From: Luzula sylvatica
Lineage: Eukaryota > Streptophyta > Magnoliopsida > Poales > Juncaceae
Assembly (NCBI GenBank): GCA_946800325.1
Contig: OX326956.1
Coordinates: 11,263,167 to 11,327,166, forward strand
Length of the DNA stretch: 64,000 bases
Reading direction: 5' to 3'
Shown: positions 22,601 to 34,079 of the stretch, piece after piece
Numbering within the stretch: the first letter of the stretch is position 1
How the letters are laid out: each line of letters begins with the position of its first letter
Position numbers and translations under genes: made by a program
The notes under the pieces: model-generated
Told to the model about the DNA's origin: nothing
Database searches by the model: none
The model's input: only the letters and a program-made list of their open reading frames with translations

Positions 22601-22939
22601 AACTAAAAAGAGTGAATTTCGCTATCACTAAATTCATAATTCGAAAAATTAAGCGATTTATCTTAATTTGTCCAAGTTAGTGCCAAAATTTTTATTGATC
22701 TCCATGCTATCAATAAACTGTTATTTTATTTGTAGATTTTTCATCTCAAATTTCAGTCCTTGAACTTTTAATTACTCAAATACTCACTCAATTTTTTATT
22801 TGTCTCACGTGTTGTTATAGATATATTTTGGTTTGTCCAAATTAGATAAAATTAGTTACTATTGTGTCATTGTTTTCCCTACACATTTGGGTTGTTTAAC
22901 TTAGATCATCATGTCAAATTACAAAATTGAAACAATTCA
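22601..22939. other. intergenic, nothing recognised
   Basis: AT-rich sequence between the 5' side of LINE-A and the next poly-T run. Confidence 0.4.
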
Positions 22940-23100
22940 AAGTTTTTTTTTTTTTTTTTTTTTTTTTGAAATTAATAGAGTAGGCTCAAAGTCCTAGTTC
23001 CATTTTCATTAATTAAGAAATATACACCATGAGTTTTAGATGATAATTACAAGTAAATTAAGACTAAAACCTTCACCTCTCTCAATAACTCTCTAATAAC
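22940..23100 (-). mobile_element. short retroposon 3' end with A tail
   Basis: A run of about 27 T (22942-22967) is followed on the plus strand by GAAATTAATAGAGTAGGCTC. Read on the minus strand it looks like a LINE-type 3' UTR (..CTATTAATTTC then poly-A). Only a small 3' fragment is present, and its other boundary is unclear. Confidence 0.35.
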
Positions 23101-23178
23101 ACGTAAAATAGGTCGTTTAAATGTGTAATTTCAATCTCACGAGTTAATCAAAACAATTTATAACAAATACTAATCATA

Positions 23179-25443
23179 GTGATAAGTATATGTTCGATCC
23201 AAGGAAATTTTGCATATAATCGAAATTACAATTCAAGAATTATTTCTACTGGTCCAAAAACTATGAAATTTTATCACAATCAAGATCTATGCTTCACAAA
23301 GTGCTGATCCAAATTTCACTTTTAAATACACAAGTTTCGAATTTATGCAAGTTATTGATCACAAGGGTATTTTAGGCATTCAATGTTTTTCACAAAATTG
23401 TAGATCTTGAATCAAGATTTCAAATTGGGCACAAAGATTCACAATTACATAATGAGATCAGGAACAAAAGAATTTCACTGTTTTGAACTACGAGTAAAAA
23501 GTTATTAGAAAATTACAAACAGGTCCCTGGCAAATTACAGAATAGTCCAGATAATTTTGAGGTTGAGTAACAGATTTCAAAAATTCATATCAAATAGGAA
23601 ATTGCATGAAATGGAATGATTCAAAATATGTGTTAATCTACAGATCTAGATCTAAGCAGTGATATTGAGAAAGAATTATTTTTGGGTATTTTTCTATTTT
23701 AAATCGAATTAACAATACAGCACAGAAAAGTTGAGTATTTCACAAACGAAAAATAGGAAAAATGCAAGAAAAATTCCACAAAAATTCCACAAAATATATT
23801 TCACAGTATATAACAAGTTCACAAAGAGATTTCAATCAGATCTAACAATTCCTAATTAAAATCCTAAACTAGAGAAAGAAAATACCGAAAAAGGGGAAAT
23901 TCGAGTTCAAGAGCGGATCTTGGCGATGTCCTCGAGCCTTCATGCCGTGAGAGCAGGTAAGAGGAGGAGGAGAGAAACTTCGTATCCGGTTCGGAGAAGG
24001 GAGAGAGAGGAAAAGCTCCTCGGATCGGCCTCGAAAACCGTGCTAAGACACGGTTTCTTGGAGAAAATGACTCAACGATGAGCAAGGGAGCTCGAGAGCT
24101 CTAACAGTGGAGGGGGGAAGAGGCTAAGACCTTACCTTCCCCCTAGAATGGAAGGTTGACCAATGAGGACCAAAGGTGAGTGAAAGAATAGGATTTAGTT
24201 CTCTTTTATAGGAAATGGAGATGGCTAACAGACAAGATTCGAATTGCAACTTGCATAATCAAGTAGAGCAAGTTGCAACGAATCCAACGGTCCAAATTTC
24301 ATCTGATTTGGCCAAAGAATGAGGAAGAAAACTCAAAAATACCCCTCAAGATATTTCTCCAAGATCCAGATTAATTCTTTTAAATCCTCCGAAAATTCAG
24401 CAAAATATTCTTGTCTCCTCAGGTTCAGCAAAAAATGGAGAGGGAGAGTAGATATTTTGGGCTGTTATTTCTTCTCTAAAGCCTTGTAATGGAGAGTGCG
24501 GTTATCTTCGAAATGGAGAAAGAAATAAACGCATGGCTCCAAGTTGGTTTGTTTAAACTGCCTGGTCTGATATTCTGTGGCATAATATATGCAGCCGATC
24601 GTGCAAAGGAACGAGAGTGGATAGAGTAAAGGCTTGCAGCGCGGGCTGCACAGGCTTCATGCCACAGTGGATCCAGAGGAACAATCATTGGATGTCAGGT
24701 AATCATTACCTAATCATTAATGCACTTTTCGTTACTTAACAACCCTGGATTTGCTGCTGGACCGTTCGTGTAGAATTTGGTGTAACGGATCAGTCATAGG
24801 AGAGAGGAACGGGTCGATGCACGCTGGTCACAGAGGAGAGAGTCGTACGAGATTTGGTACAAGTCAGAAGCTTTTGACTGTGCTGTCAGGGAATCTGCTG
24901 TGGTTGGTATTGTATAGCTTTTCGTATGACGGGTCATTGGAGAAGGGAATTCGATTCGTTACATGGATATTACACGTGAAGTCAAAAGCTTTGACCGTTC
25001 TTGCTTGGCATCTTCTGTTTGGATTCTCGTGCGTGCTTTCGAGTAGCGGGTCAGTGTAGAGAGTCAGTTCTGACTCGTTTCAAGAGTTGTAAGGTTCTGG
25101 TTGCCACAGAAAATCCAGAAGAGCATAATTATCGTCTGTCTATGGTTTTCTTAATGAAATGAGTCACTTTTGACCCGTTTGAGGTAAAAGCTCGATTTCT
25201 CTCTCATGCTTCCATCAAATATCAACATATGATATATCAAATCGATCGAGAAGACGTGACGGTTTCATCTAAAGTCCTGGTTTTGCGAGATTTTTCACTT
25301 TTCACCTGAAATTAACACAAAACACATATTAAATTATTTAATCTCAATAAATTGGAATTATGAATATTTGGTATACTTTAAGCATATTTATGTGTTTAAA
25401 TTATATATTTTGTGCATGTAAAAAGTGATGAAAAATCCTCTTA
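23179..25443 (-). mobile_element. probable gypsy-type LTR sequence
   Basis: The stretch begins TGATAAG and ends CTTATCA, matching 7-bp inverted ends with TG...CA. Read on the minus strand, it has features seen in plant gypsy LTRs: an early AT-rich part with TTTAAACACATAAATATG, a TTAATTTCAGGTGAAAAG segment, and near the end TTCCTTGGATCGAACATATA. No coding domain was seen, so it would be a solo LTR. The flanks (CATAG and CTCTC) do not match, so a clean target duplication is missing and the boundaries are uncertain. Confidence 0.35.
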
Positions 25444-25807
25444 TCACTCTCTATAAGAACTTTAAAATACTATTCTTAAGAGAATATCCTCTAAATTCCA
25501 TTGTAATACTGGAAAATACTTTCCATGTAGTTTTTATAGAACTTTGAACTACTCATTTTAGGGATATATATGCTATAATCCTAGGTCATCGTCTCTCTTT
25601 CCCCTTTCTCCATCTTTCTGTTAGCCGCCTTAGAACACGATCTCGATCTCTACCTTAGAACACGATCTCGATCTCTGCCTTAGAAAACTCCTCTTGCTTC
25701 GCTCCATGATCCTCTATTAAATTCTCAAACCTAATCTTCTTATCTCTCTCTCTTAGAACACTTCTCTATTACTCAAACTCGTTAACTCTCCCCCTTAATC
25801 ACTGATT
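25444..25807. other. probable LINE-B 3' UTR with a 31-bp repeat
   Basis: No frame. TTAGAACACGATCTCGATCT is repeated at 25629 and 25660 (31-bp period). The position next to the last LINE-B reading frame suggests 3' UTR, but no A tail was found. Confidence 0.35.
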
Positions 25808-26389
25808 TCAACCAATACCAGATTTTTCGCTGCAATTGACTATTCCGAGATAACTTAGATCAGATAAATCATGATTTACACCATCACTTGAGTCGCTCAA
25901 TGGCCCCAGTTGAAGAGGATTAATTCCTCTAAGTCCATCTTCAGTACTGCCTTCACTCAGGTAAACAAAATCTCTAACCCTTTCGAAAATCTCGCTTTCT
26001 CTCTCTTCAATTTGAGATCTTTCTTCAAGAATTTCAACTGTTTCCATTTCAGATCTTTCTGATGGAAACCACCAGATCGAGGATTGACTGAAACTTTCAA
26101 TTTGCTCTCTTCCTTCCATTATGTCTTCTTCCCATCTTCTCCCTCCTGTCCCCTGCAATATGATTTAAAGGTATGTTAATATGTTCAATTTCTATCATTT
26201 CAGAATCAATTTCAAATAAATCAATTTGGGTATTATTTTGAACATTTGGATTAATGTTTTGCAGATTGCTAGTACAATTATGACTGTCTCTATAGAATTG
26301 TTCGAAAGAAAATGCTTGAAGATCTTTCATCTCCTGGTTAATGATTTCAGTGACTCTTTGCTCACTAAAAACATAGTTAGTAAAGGCTC
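25808..26389 (-). pseudogene. LINE-B ORF2 C-terminal end beyond the solo LTR
   Basis: If the LTR and one TACGA copy are removed, the reading frame of 27659-27952 joins in frame: ...QVWLERCR is followed by RAFTNYVFSEQRVTEIINQE and the frame runs to 26097. A second frame (26158-25808, Glu/Ser-rich) overlaps it and may be the continuation after a frameshift. No known domain is seen; it is probably the tail of the LINE polyprotein. Confidence 0.6.
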
Positions 26390-26394
26390 TACGA

Positions 26395-27654
26395 TGTTGT
26401 TTAATTCTAACCTAGAAGGGGGGTAAATGTGGTAATCTAATGTACACTTACTTTAGATGTAACCCTAATTTACGTTGCGGAAATAATAATAATTTAGATG
26501 ATAAAGATGATAAAGATGATACCGTACTAACACTTGAACACAAGATGTTTGTTTACGAAGTTCGGTAGGTGGTTGCTATGTAGCTTTAACTCACCCTTTA
26601 CTCGCTTAATTGACCGACTCAATTATTTACGAGTACCTACGTCTCCGGGAATGCCTTGTGCCTCTTTTTGGCTTTCGATTGAATTCCAACTCACTCGATT
26701 ACAAGGTGTCGCCTAGATCGATTTACACGCTTTCTATCGATCTATAGCTTAGGCTCTTTACACTTTGTTGCACTAGCCTATTACAATTTTTCACTAATCG
26801 AGCTACAACGTGATCGGTCACGTGAGTGGGATACGATTAGTGGAGGATTTGGAAAGTAGATCAATGATCTAAAGAGGGTTTCTCAAGCTATCAATGGATA
26901 TGGAGAATCAAAGCTTAGGTTTTCTCTCTTTTGGTTTTTGAAGTTTGAAAGTGAAGAAGTGAGAGAGAGAAACCCTAGAAGGATTCTATTTATACTCTCT
27001 ATAGAAATCCTTCAGAAAACTGTCAGTGCGTTCGAACGCACAATGTTCGTTCCGAACGCACTTGCAGTTTGTACTAGCCGTTTCAAAATAACGTGCAAGT
27101 ATATTTGTGGGTCCGTTCGAACGGATAAAGTCCGTTCCTAACGGACTCAATTATACATTGCATTTTGTGTTCACAGAAGGGATTGTCCGTTCAACGCACT
27201 TAACTGGTTGGTGAACGGATTCTAAATGTCCGTTAGAACGGACATGTTTGTTCGTTCGAACGCACACAATCCTGTGACAGTTTTGGTTCTTATCAAGATA
27301 TAATATTTTGATGTGTGGCAAGTTCGTTCTGAACGGACTTTAAGTTCGTTCAGAACGCACTTCATGCTTGATTGAACTTTTTGTTATTTTGAACATGATT
27401 TTACTTGAGATCTACTAGGTTTCTACCTATGGTTTATTTGTGGCGCATCCCACTCACGGAGGGCTTCAACATCTTGATTCTTGATGTATTCCAATGACGT
27501 TCCTTGTGTTCTTCTTGTCTTGTTCATCTTGAGACTTCACAAGCCTTCCTTCATCTTCGTATCGTACCTATGTTATCCTGCACTTTTCTGGATGTATACG
27601 TTAGTAATGACAGTGTTTTGAAATGATCAAACTATCAGGAAATTTGAACCAACA
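26395..27654. mobile_element. solo LTR, 1260 bp
   Basis: It starts TGTTG and ends CAACA, with a perfect 5-bp target duplication (TACGA), and interrupts the LINE-B reading frame in frame. It has no internal coding region or second LTR, so it is a recombination product of an LTR retrotransposon. Internal features include CTAGAAGGGGGG near the start, TTTACGAAGTTCGG...CCTACGTCTCCGGG, and a cluster of TTCGAAC-type palindromes at 27026-27360. It looks Copia-like, but the family is not certain. Confidence 0.85.
27026..27360. repeat. cluster of GTNCGTT/AACGNAC palindromes in the LTR
   Basis: Seven or more dyads occur: perfect GTGCGTTCGAACGCAC (27026-27041) and TCCGTTCGAACGGA (27112-27125), and imperfect ones at 27044-27061, 27129-27147, 27228-27243, 27250-27265, 27322-27338 and 27343-27360. 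Confidence 0.85.
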
Positions 27655-27659
27655 TACGA

Positions 27660-30600
27660 CACCTTTCCAGCCACACTTGATACATCATTATTGAGATAAG
27701 TACTTGAAAATTTTGATTTTCTCTTTCATTTATAATAATTTCCATTGGCTCAATGATGTTTGATGTATTTATTCCTAAGAATCCATGAAGCATATTCCAT
27801 ATATTTTTAATAAATTGACATTCTTTGGACAAATGATTCACAGATTCCTTTGCCTTTTTACACAAGGAACATCTGTTTGCAAAATTCCATCCTCTTTTTT
27901 TTAAATTATCCAAGGTTAGAATTTTATTTCTTAATGCAGTCCATAGAAACAATATTATTTTATTAGTAATTTTTAATTTCCAAATATTTTTTTAATTAGA
28001 TTTAATATATACTCCATTTATTAATATTTTATATGTTTGTTTACAGGAAAAATTGCCCTTACTGTCCCATTTCCACTGATAAGAATCATTTTGTATCTGA
28101 GAGAGTATAGTGGAATTGCATATTTGTTCAAGCTGGATTAACTGATCATTAGCCTCTCTAGATAAAGGTACATTAATTCCTAAACTTTGATATAAATTAG
28201 TTTCATTAATAATTTGTAAAAAATATTGCGCTGTTCCCTCTTTATTTTCTGAATATGAGTATAATTGTTTAAATTTATCTATTAATAATGTTTCACACCA
28301 TCTCTCTTTCCAAAAATTAGATCTATTTCCATTTCCTAATATAATGTTCAAACTTTGATTGAAAAAATCTAAATTTTTTAAGACATCATTCCAGAAATAA
28401 GAATTATGGTTTTTATAATATATTGCATCATTTGTTTCATGTATTTGTTCAACTAGATTATACCAACCTAATTTTCCTTTAATATTGTAATATAACCATA
28501 ACCATTTTATAAGTAAAACATTATTAAAAGTTTCTAAATTTATAACTCCTAAACCTCCTTTTTCCTTAGTGGAACAAACTATTTTCCAATCCACTAGATT
28601 ATAACCTGTATGTTTAGATCCTTTCCATAGAATTGTTTTTTTCTTATTTTGTCTATTTCCTTATATACCCAAATTGGGAATTTAAATACAGTAAAATAAT
28701 ATATAGGCATTGAAGTAATTACTGAATTAATCAAAACTAATTTGCCAGCTTTACTTATTAGTCCCCCTTTCCATCCATTTAATTTATTTGTAATTTTTTC
28801 AATAATTTTTCTATAATCATCCTTTGATGGTCTCTTATAACTTAATGGTAATCCAAGATATTGTATAGGAAAATTTCCTATAGAACAATTTAATATTTTT
28901 GAAAATTCTGTCATATCTTCCATTGATGTATTTAATCCAATTATCTATGATTTTTGATAATTAATTTTAAGTCCAGATTCTTCTCCAAATAAATCCAAAA
29001 TATGTTTTATTCTTTTAATATTGGTAATATTTGGTTCTAAAAATAAAATAGTATCATCTGCATATAGAAGACCAGTATAAATATTTTCAAAGGGTTTTTT
29101 AATATAATGTTTTGCACTCAAATTTTCTATTATATATTCTTGCTAAAACATCCATTATTAATATAAATAAATAAGTAGACAATGGATCTCCTTGTCTAAC
29201 ACCTTTTTTAAGATGAATACTCTTTCCAGGAATGCCATTTAAGATAATTTTTGTTGAACCCTTTAAGACAAAATTTTCTATCCATTTAATCCGTTTTTCT
29301 CCAAATTTTCTATCTCTAAGCAATTTTATTAAAAAAAACCCAATTAACACTGTCAAAGGCTTTATATATATCAAGTTTTAATACTAGTATGGATTTTTTA
29401 CATCTCTTAGCTTTACAAAGTATCTCTCTTGCATATATGTAATTTTCAGCTATAGTTCTTCCTTTGATAAAACCTAATTGATTTCTCTCAATCATACTAT
29501 CTATATGTATGCTTAATCTATTTGCCAATATTTTTGAAAATAATTTTTGTACAGTACTAGTAAGGCTTATTGGCCTATAATCCTTAGGTTCTAAAGCACC
29601 ATATTTTTTAGCTATTAATGTTATATATGACTCATTGAATTTTGATAAACCATTAAAATCTTCTTTTTGAAATAAATAGAGTATTTCTTCTTTAATTAAA
29701 TTCCAGAATTTTTTTAAAAACTCACCAGTATAACCATCAGGACCTGGTGATTTATCAGATTTCCATTCCTTAATTACTATATTTAATTCTTCTAATTTAA
29801 AATCCTCCTCTAAATTATTAAGATTATTATTATCATTTTCATAAATTTTATTCAAGTCAATTAATCCCAATTTTAACTTATCTGGATTGACTGTTCCAAA
29901 AAGTTTTTTATAAAATTCAAATAATACTTTAGCTTTTTCTTTGTGATTAAAAACTTGCACTCCCTGAGAATTTTTTACTACTGTAATTATTGATTTTGAT
30001 TTTTTTATTGTTGCATGAGTATGAAATTTTTTTGTATTTGCATCTCCATGCCTTATCCAATTAAATTTACTTCTCTGTTTCCAATAAGTATAATTCAAAT
30101 GTATTAAATCTTCATATCTCCTCTTTGTTTGATTTTTAATCCATAATTTCAATTCCATTAATGCCCTTGTTTCTTCTAATTGATCATACCATTTAATTAT
30201 GGATTTACAATTTCTTAATTCCGTTGAATTTTTTTTCTGTGTATTTTTATTCCATTTTTTTAATAGATCACTTAAAGCTACCAATTTAGCATGAAATTCC
30301 TCTAAAGTGTCAGATTTTGCTTTACTAAGATAATTTTCAATAATCAAATTCAAATCTTTATTTAATAACCAATTATTTTCAAACCTAAATCCACCAAAAA
30401 ATGGAAAATTTGTGTTCCCTGTGTATATAAGTGGATAGTGATCTAAGCATGTAGTAGTAGAAGCTTTTTGCTGTGAATTTTTGAAAATTTACATCCAATC
30501 ATTGTTAATTAATATTCTATCTATTCTTGCTTTAGCCTTTATGTTTTTCCAAGTATATTTTTTACCAATTAGTGGAAAATCAATGAGCTCTAGATTATTT

Positions 30601-31100
30601 ATAAGATTATTAAATTTTCTTGTACTTGAGTTATTATGATCATTACCACTTCTTTCCTCAGTAGATTTAATTAGATTAAAATCACCCATAATTAGCCAAG
30701 GTAGTGTATTAATTAATCCTATATTTAATATTTCATCCATGAATATATTTTTTAATGATCTTTCATTAGGCCCATACACTCCAGATATTAATACTTTAGT
30801 ACCATCCCAAATAGTCTCCAAAATAATACTTATAGAGTTTGTGGCATTAGTATATGATATCATTTTAAATATTTTATCACTCCATGATATTAATATACCA
30901 CCAGAAGAACCATGAGATTTTAAATATATAAATTTATTTAAGTTAGTTCCACATATTTCTTTATTAATTTATTCATCTATCATATCCATTTTTGTTTCTT
31001 GTAAACAACATAAATCCAATTTTTCCTCTTTAATTGTATTATTTACTAGTATTCTCTTATTTTTATCATTTAACCCTCTTACATTCCAAGACATTAATTT
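27660..31100 (-). pseudogene. LINE-B ORF2: endonuclease-reverse transcriptase, decayed
   Basis: The start is near 31094 (MSWNVRGLNDKNK...LQETK), with an in-frame TAA after MDMIDE. The endonuclease continues in 30863-30489 (GVYGPN, MGDFNLI, FPLIGKKYTW). The RT begins with WKSDKSPGPDGYTGEF, DYRPISLTSTVQK and LKLDIYKAFDSVNW (30353-29316), shifts frame, continues with RQGDPLSTYLFILIMD (29374-29099), and then a frame with LLYADDTILF at about 29075-29045. The thumb (YLGLPLSYKRPSKDD) is at 28923-28594, the linker at 28594-27992, and the zf-RVT zinc finger (CSLCKKAKESVNHLSKEC) at 27952-27660. At least five frame breaks make it non-functional. Confidence 0.8.
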
Positions 31101-31114
31101 GATTTTTTTATAAT

Positions 31115-33380
31115 TCATTTAATAATAAAATTATGTTCTCTTTCAACTAAGTCTTGTATATTTTTACTCAAGTTTTCTGTTAATTCAATTCCTGTTGAAG
31201 CTAAAATTTCAATTACATCTTCTTCAGTTAAAATTTTCTGCTTTTCCTCCATTTTTAATTCTTTTACTTGACTATCCTTATTCTTCAATTTTTGCCTTTT
31301 TGTCCTCTCTTTTTGTATTTCTTTAAACTGAACCATTTGAGCCTTTTGTATTGGAGATGTATAATTTCCACTTTGTTTACCTTGCAATCTTGAGCTTCTC
31401 CTAAATTCATCTCCTTTTTTCCTTATTGCAGATCAAGGTCTTATCAATCTCTTTATTACAACTGGTTGAAGCAATTGAACACTTAGAAGAAGAAACTGTG
31501 CTGCCAGCATCTGGATTATTACCATTTTGCCCTTTGCTAGGTACTAAACTCAAACTCATTTCTTTTATTGATTTTTCCTTTGTTAATTCAGTTTCTTCTA
31601 CTATAATTTTTGAATCCATGTTATTGTCTATATTTTTTTGAACAAAAATTTCATTTGAAGAATCCTCCATCCTGAGATCTAGAAAATTATTACTGTTAGT
31701 TCCAATTGGCTCTAAATTTATGACTGGTACCAATGACCTATAATCTCTTATTTCATCTTCTCCATTAGTAATATTATTGTCCATATTGGGGTGTACTGAT
31801 AATTCATCAGAAGGAACCTCCTTTATGAGATATATAATATTATTATTAATATTACTATTAACTGGTTCTAAGTTAAAAACTGGTATCAATGATTTTTTTG
31901 CTCTCATCTCATAATTATCATTTAGATAATTTTGTTCCCTTGTGCATTGATTATCTGAGTGAGTAAGTATTTCCTCAAGATCTTCCTGAATCTCTTGATT
32001 ATCCCTTTGAGGAGGATCTAAGTTTATAATCTGTAATTGCTTATTGGATTCTGTTCTTTGAGATCCATTATTACTGAGGAATTCATTATCATCCAAAAGA
32101 GAGATAAATTTACTTGATGAATTCTCTGATTGAAAACCTGATATATTAAATATAGAGCTTACTATTGATAGACTTAAAGAATTGCCCCCTATTTTGATTT
32201 TTATTGTTTTATTTCTTATGTTTTCATGTGTTTTTCTCTCCTTTGAAATTTGTTTTTCCATTCTAGTCCCTGAGTAATTATTTATTTAAAAAAACTGATA
32301 CCATTTACTTGATATATGATGATTAATATTAAAAAGTTTATGTTCTAATATTTTTATTAACATGAATTCATCCTCTCTCTTAATAAAATCTATGAGGACA
32401 TTAAAATCTGAGATTTTTTCCCTATTTTGAATATCTTTTTCTAATGCTACCTCTGCCTTTGTATTATTATTTATTGTCTCTTTTTTCCTCCAAATTTTGA
32501 TAATTTTCTTCAATCCTTGATTCTTTACCTTCTTTTGCCACACCTTTTTTTATCTTTGGATTCCTCAAATTAGTCTTGTAAGTTTTATTATTATGTATCT
32601 TTACTTTCTCTGTCCCTTTATCAGCTAAATTTTTATATATATCTTGTTTTGCTATATTGTCTACAGAAGAAGCTATGTTGCTAATAAGGATATTTCCATT
32701 ATGACTAGAGTGACATTTAATTAAGGTATCTTCCACACCTTTAATTCGAATATAATTTGGTATGATTATATTTTTAATAGATAATATTTTTAACTTAAGC
32801 TTCTTAATAGGGTTAGATTCTTCAAAAGACTCAACTTTAGTCAAAACCCTTAAATTGGCCATCATACCAGTTAATATTTCTATTGAGCAAAATTATTGAG
32901 GTAAATCATAAATTTCAATTTCAATTTCACAATTCTGACTATTATTCATAAAATCTTTTGAAAAATAGGGATTTTCAGAAGAGGAAGAGGCTTTGCTATT
33001 AAATTTGATTTTTTCATTTAGGAAAATTTGATTTGTTGAATTTGTATTAATCAATTTTGTATAATTTATATTTTTATTATTATGTAATAATTCGGCCTTT
33101 CCATTTGTTTTATTATTATTATTTTCTTTACTCAGCATAGGATATTCCTTATCATAATTTTGCTTATTATTTATTGCATTATAATTATTATGAGATGCCC
33201 ATTTTTTTTGCATTGAAAACATTTAATATGTTCACGACATTGATTTCTAAAATGTGTTGTTGATAAACATCTATAGCATGTTATTTTCAAATTATTACTG
33301 TTAATTTTTTGTGCATTCCTATTTGATTTGTTTTGAACCAAGGTCCATTGATTGGATTTTGAATTTTGGTTCCAATTCAT
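31115..33380 (-). pseudogene. LINE-B ORF1 with zinc knuckles, decayed
   Basis: From 33380 the frame has a CCHC knuckle (CYRCLSTTHFRNQC) and a second CX2CX4H start (CFQCKKNGH), then shifts frame. The rest is spread over frames at 33222-32893, 32865-32467, 32543-32286, 32261-31407 and 31387-31115, all Asn/Lys/Ser-rich and low-complexity. Tandem knuckles of this spacing are typical of ORF1 proteins in a group of plant L1-like LINEs. No intact ORF1 remains. Confidence 0.6.
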
Positions 33381-33400
33381 AATGAAAGTAAAATTAAGAT

Positions 33401-33740
33401 TAATGTAAGAAAACTTAGCTGGTTTTGTGAACTTTCGTCTTGTAAATTCCTTCCTCAGTCTTGAGTTCTTCCTCGCTAAACTTCCTTATTGCTCTAGCAC
33501 ACTTTTCCAAATCTCTTTTATACTTCTACTTCACTCTTGATTTACCCTAATATTTGATCGCCAAGTTCTTAATAGTTAATTCTTAGTTAGGATGAAGAGC
33601 TTAGCTCCTCCCAACGAGGAGCCTCTATACTCTTTTCCCCTACTAAGACATCTTGGAGCTTGACTTGAATAGTTCTTTAAAATCTTGCACAAGAAATTTC
33701 AAGAACGGAATAGACCCGAAAAATAAATCGTCGAAGAATA
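33401..33740. other. upstream flank or 5' UTR of LINE-B
   Basis: Non-coding, pyrimidine-richer on the plus strand. It may be LINE-B 5' UTR, but no boundary was found. Confidence 0.3.
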
Positions 33741-34062
33741 GCTTTGAGTTCACCGGAGAAGTTCCTCAAGTTCACCGGAGAATGTCCAGAGAAGTCCCTT
33801 GAGTTTACTGATGAAAGCGCGGAAAAGACCCTTGAGATCTCCAAAGAAGGCCCTTAAGATCACCGAAGAATGCCCGGAGAAGGCTTGAGGTCACCGGAAC
33901 AGGCCCGGAGAAGGCTCTTGAGTTCACCGGAGAAGGCTCTTGAGTTCACCGGAGAAGGCTCTTGAGTTCACCCTACGGTTGAGGACTTGTTCGGAGAAGG
34001 CTCTTGAGTTCACCCTACGGTTGAGGACTTGTTCGGAGAAGGCTCTTGAGTTCACCGAAAAA
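33741..34062 (+). repeat. minisatellite, GAGAAGGCTCTTGAGTTCACC units
   Basis: Units of about 21 bp based on GGAGAAGGCTCTTGAGTTCA become regular toward the right. From 33960 a longer 54-bp unit that includes CTACGGTTGAGGACTTGTTC occurs twice. It lies just beyond the 5' side of LINE-B. Confidence 0.8.
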
Positions 34063-34079
34063 GTTATATCATTGACAGA

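Larger units (their letters stand above)
26390..27659. repeat. 5-bp target duplication TACGA
   Basis: TACGA occurs at 26390-26394 and 27655-27659, directly flanking the TG...CA ends of the solo LTR. Confidence 0.9.
25808..33400 (-). mobile_element. LINE-B: old AT-rich LINE split by a solo LTR
   Basis: On the minus strand the order is zinc-knuckle ORF1 (33380 downwards), endonuclease (about 31097-30360), reverse transcriptase (about 30353-28600), zf-RVT (about 27950-27800) and a C-terminal extension that resumes on the far side of the solo LTR (26389-25808). Stops and frameshifts are frequent. The codons are extremely A/T-biased and Asn/Lys/Ile-rich, unlike LINE-A. No target duplication or tail was found. 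Confidence 0.75.

Noticed and set aside
22517..22605. Target duplication for LINE-A (GTCAAGGACAAA near 17677 against TTGTCAAGAAAA near 22592)
   Set aside because: The match is too poor to count as a target-site duplication.
25808..26330. Separate small minus-strand genes at 25808-26158 and 26097-26330
   Set aside because: Removing the solo LTR places them in frame after the LINE-B zinc finger, so they are LINE remnants.
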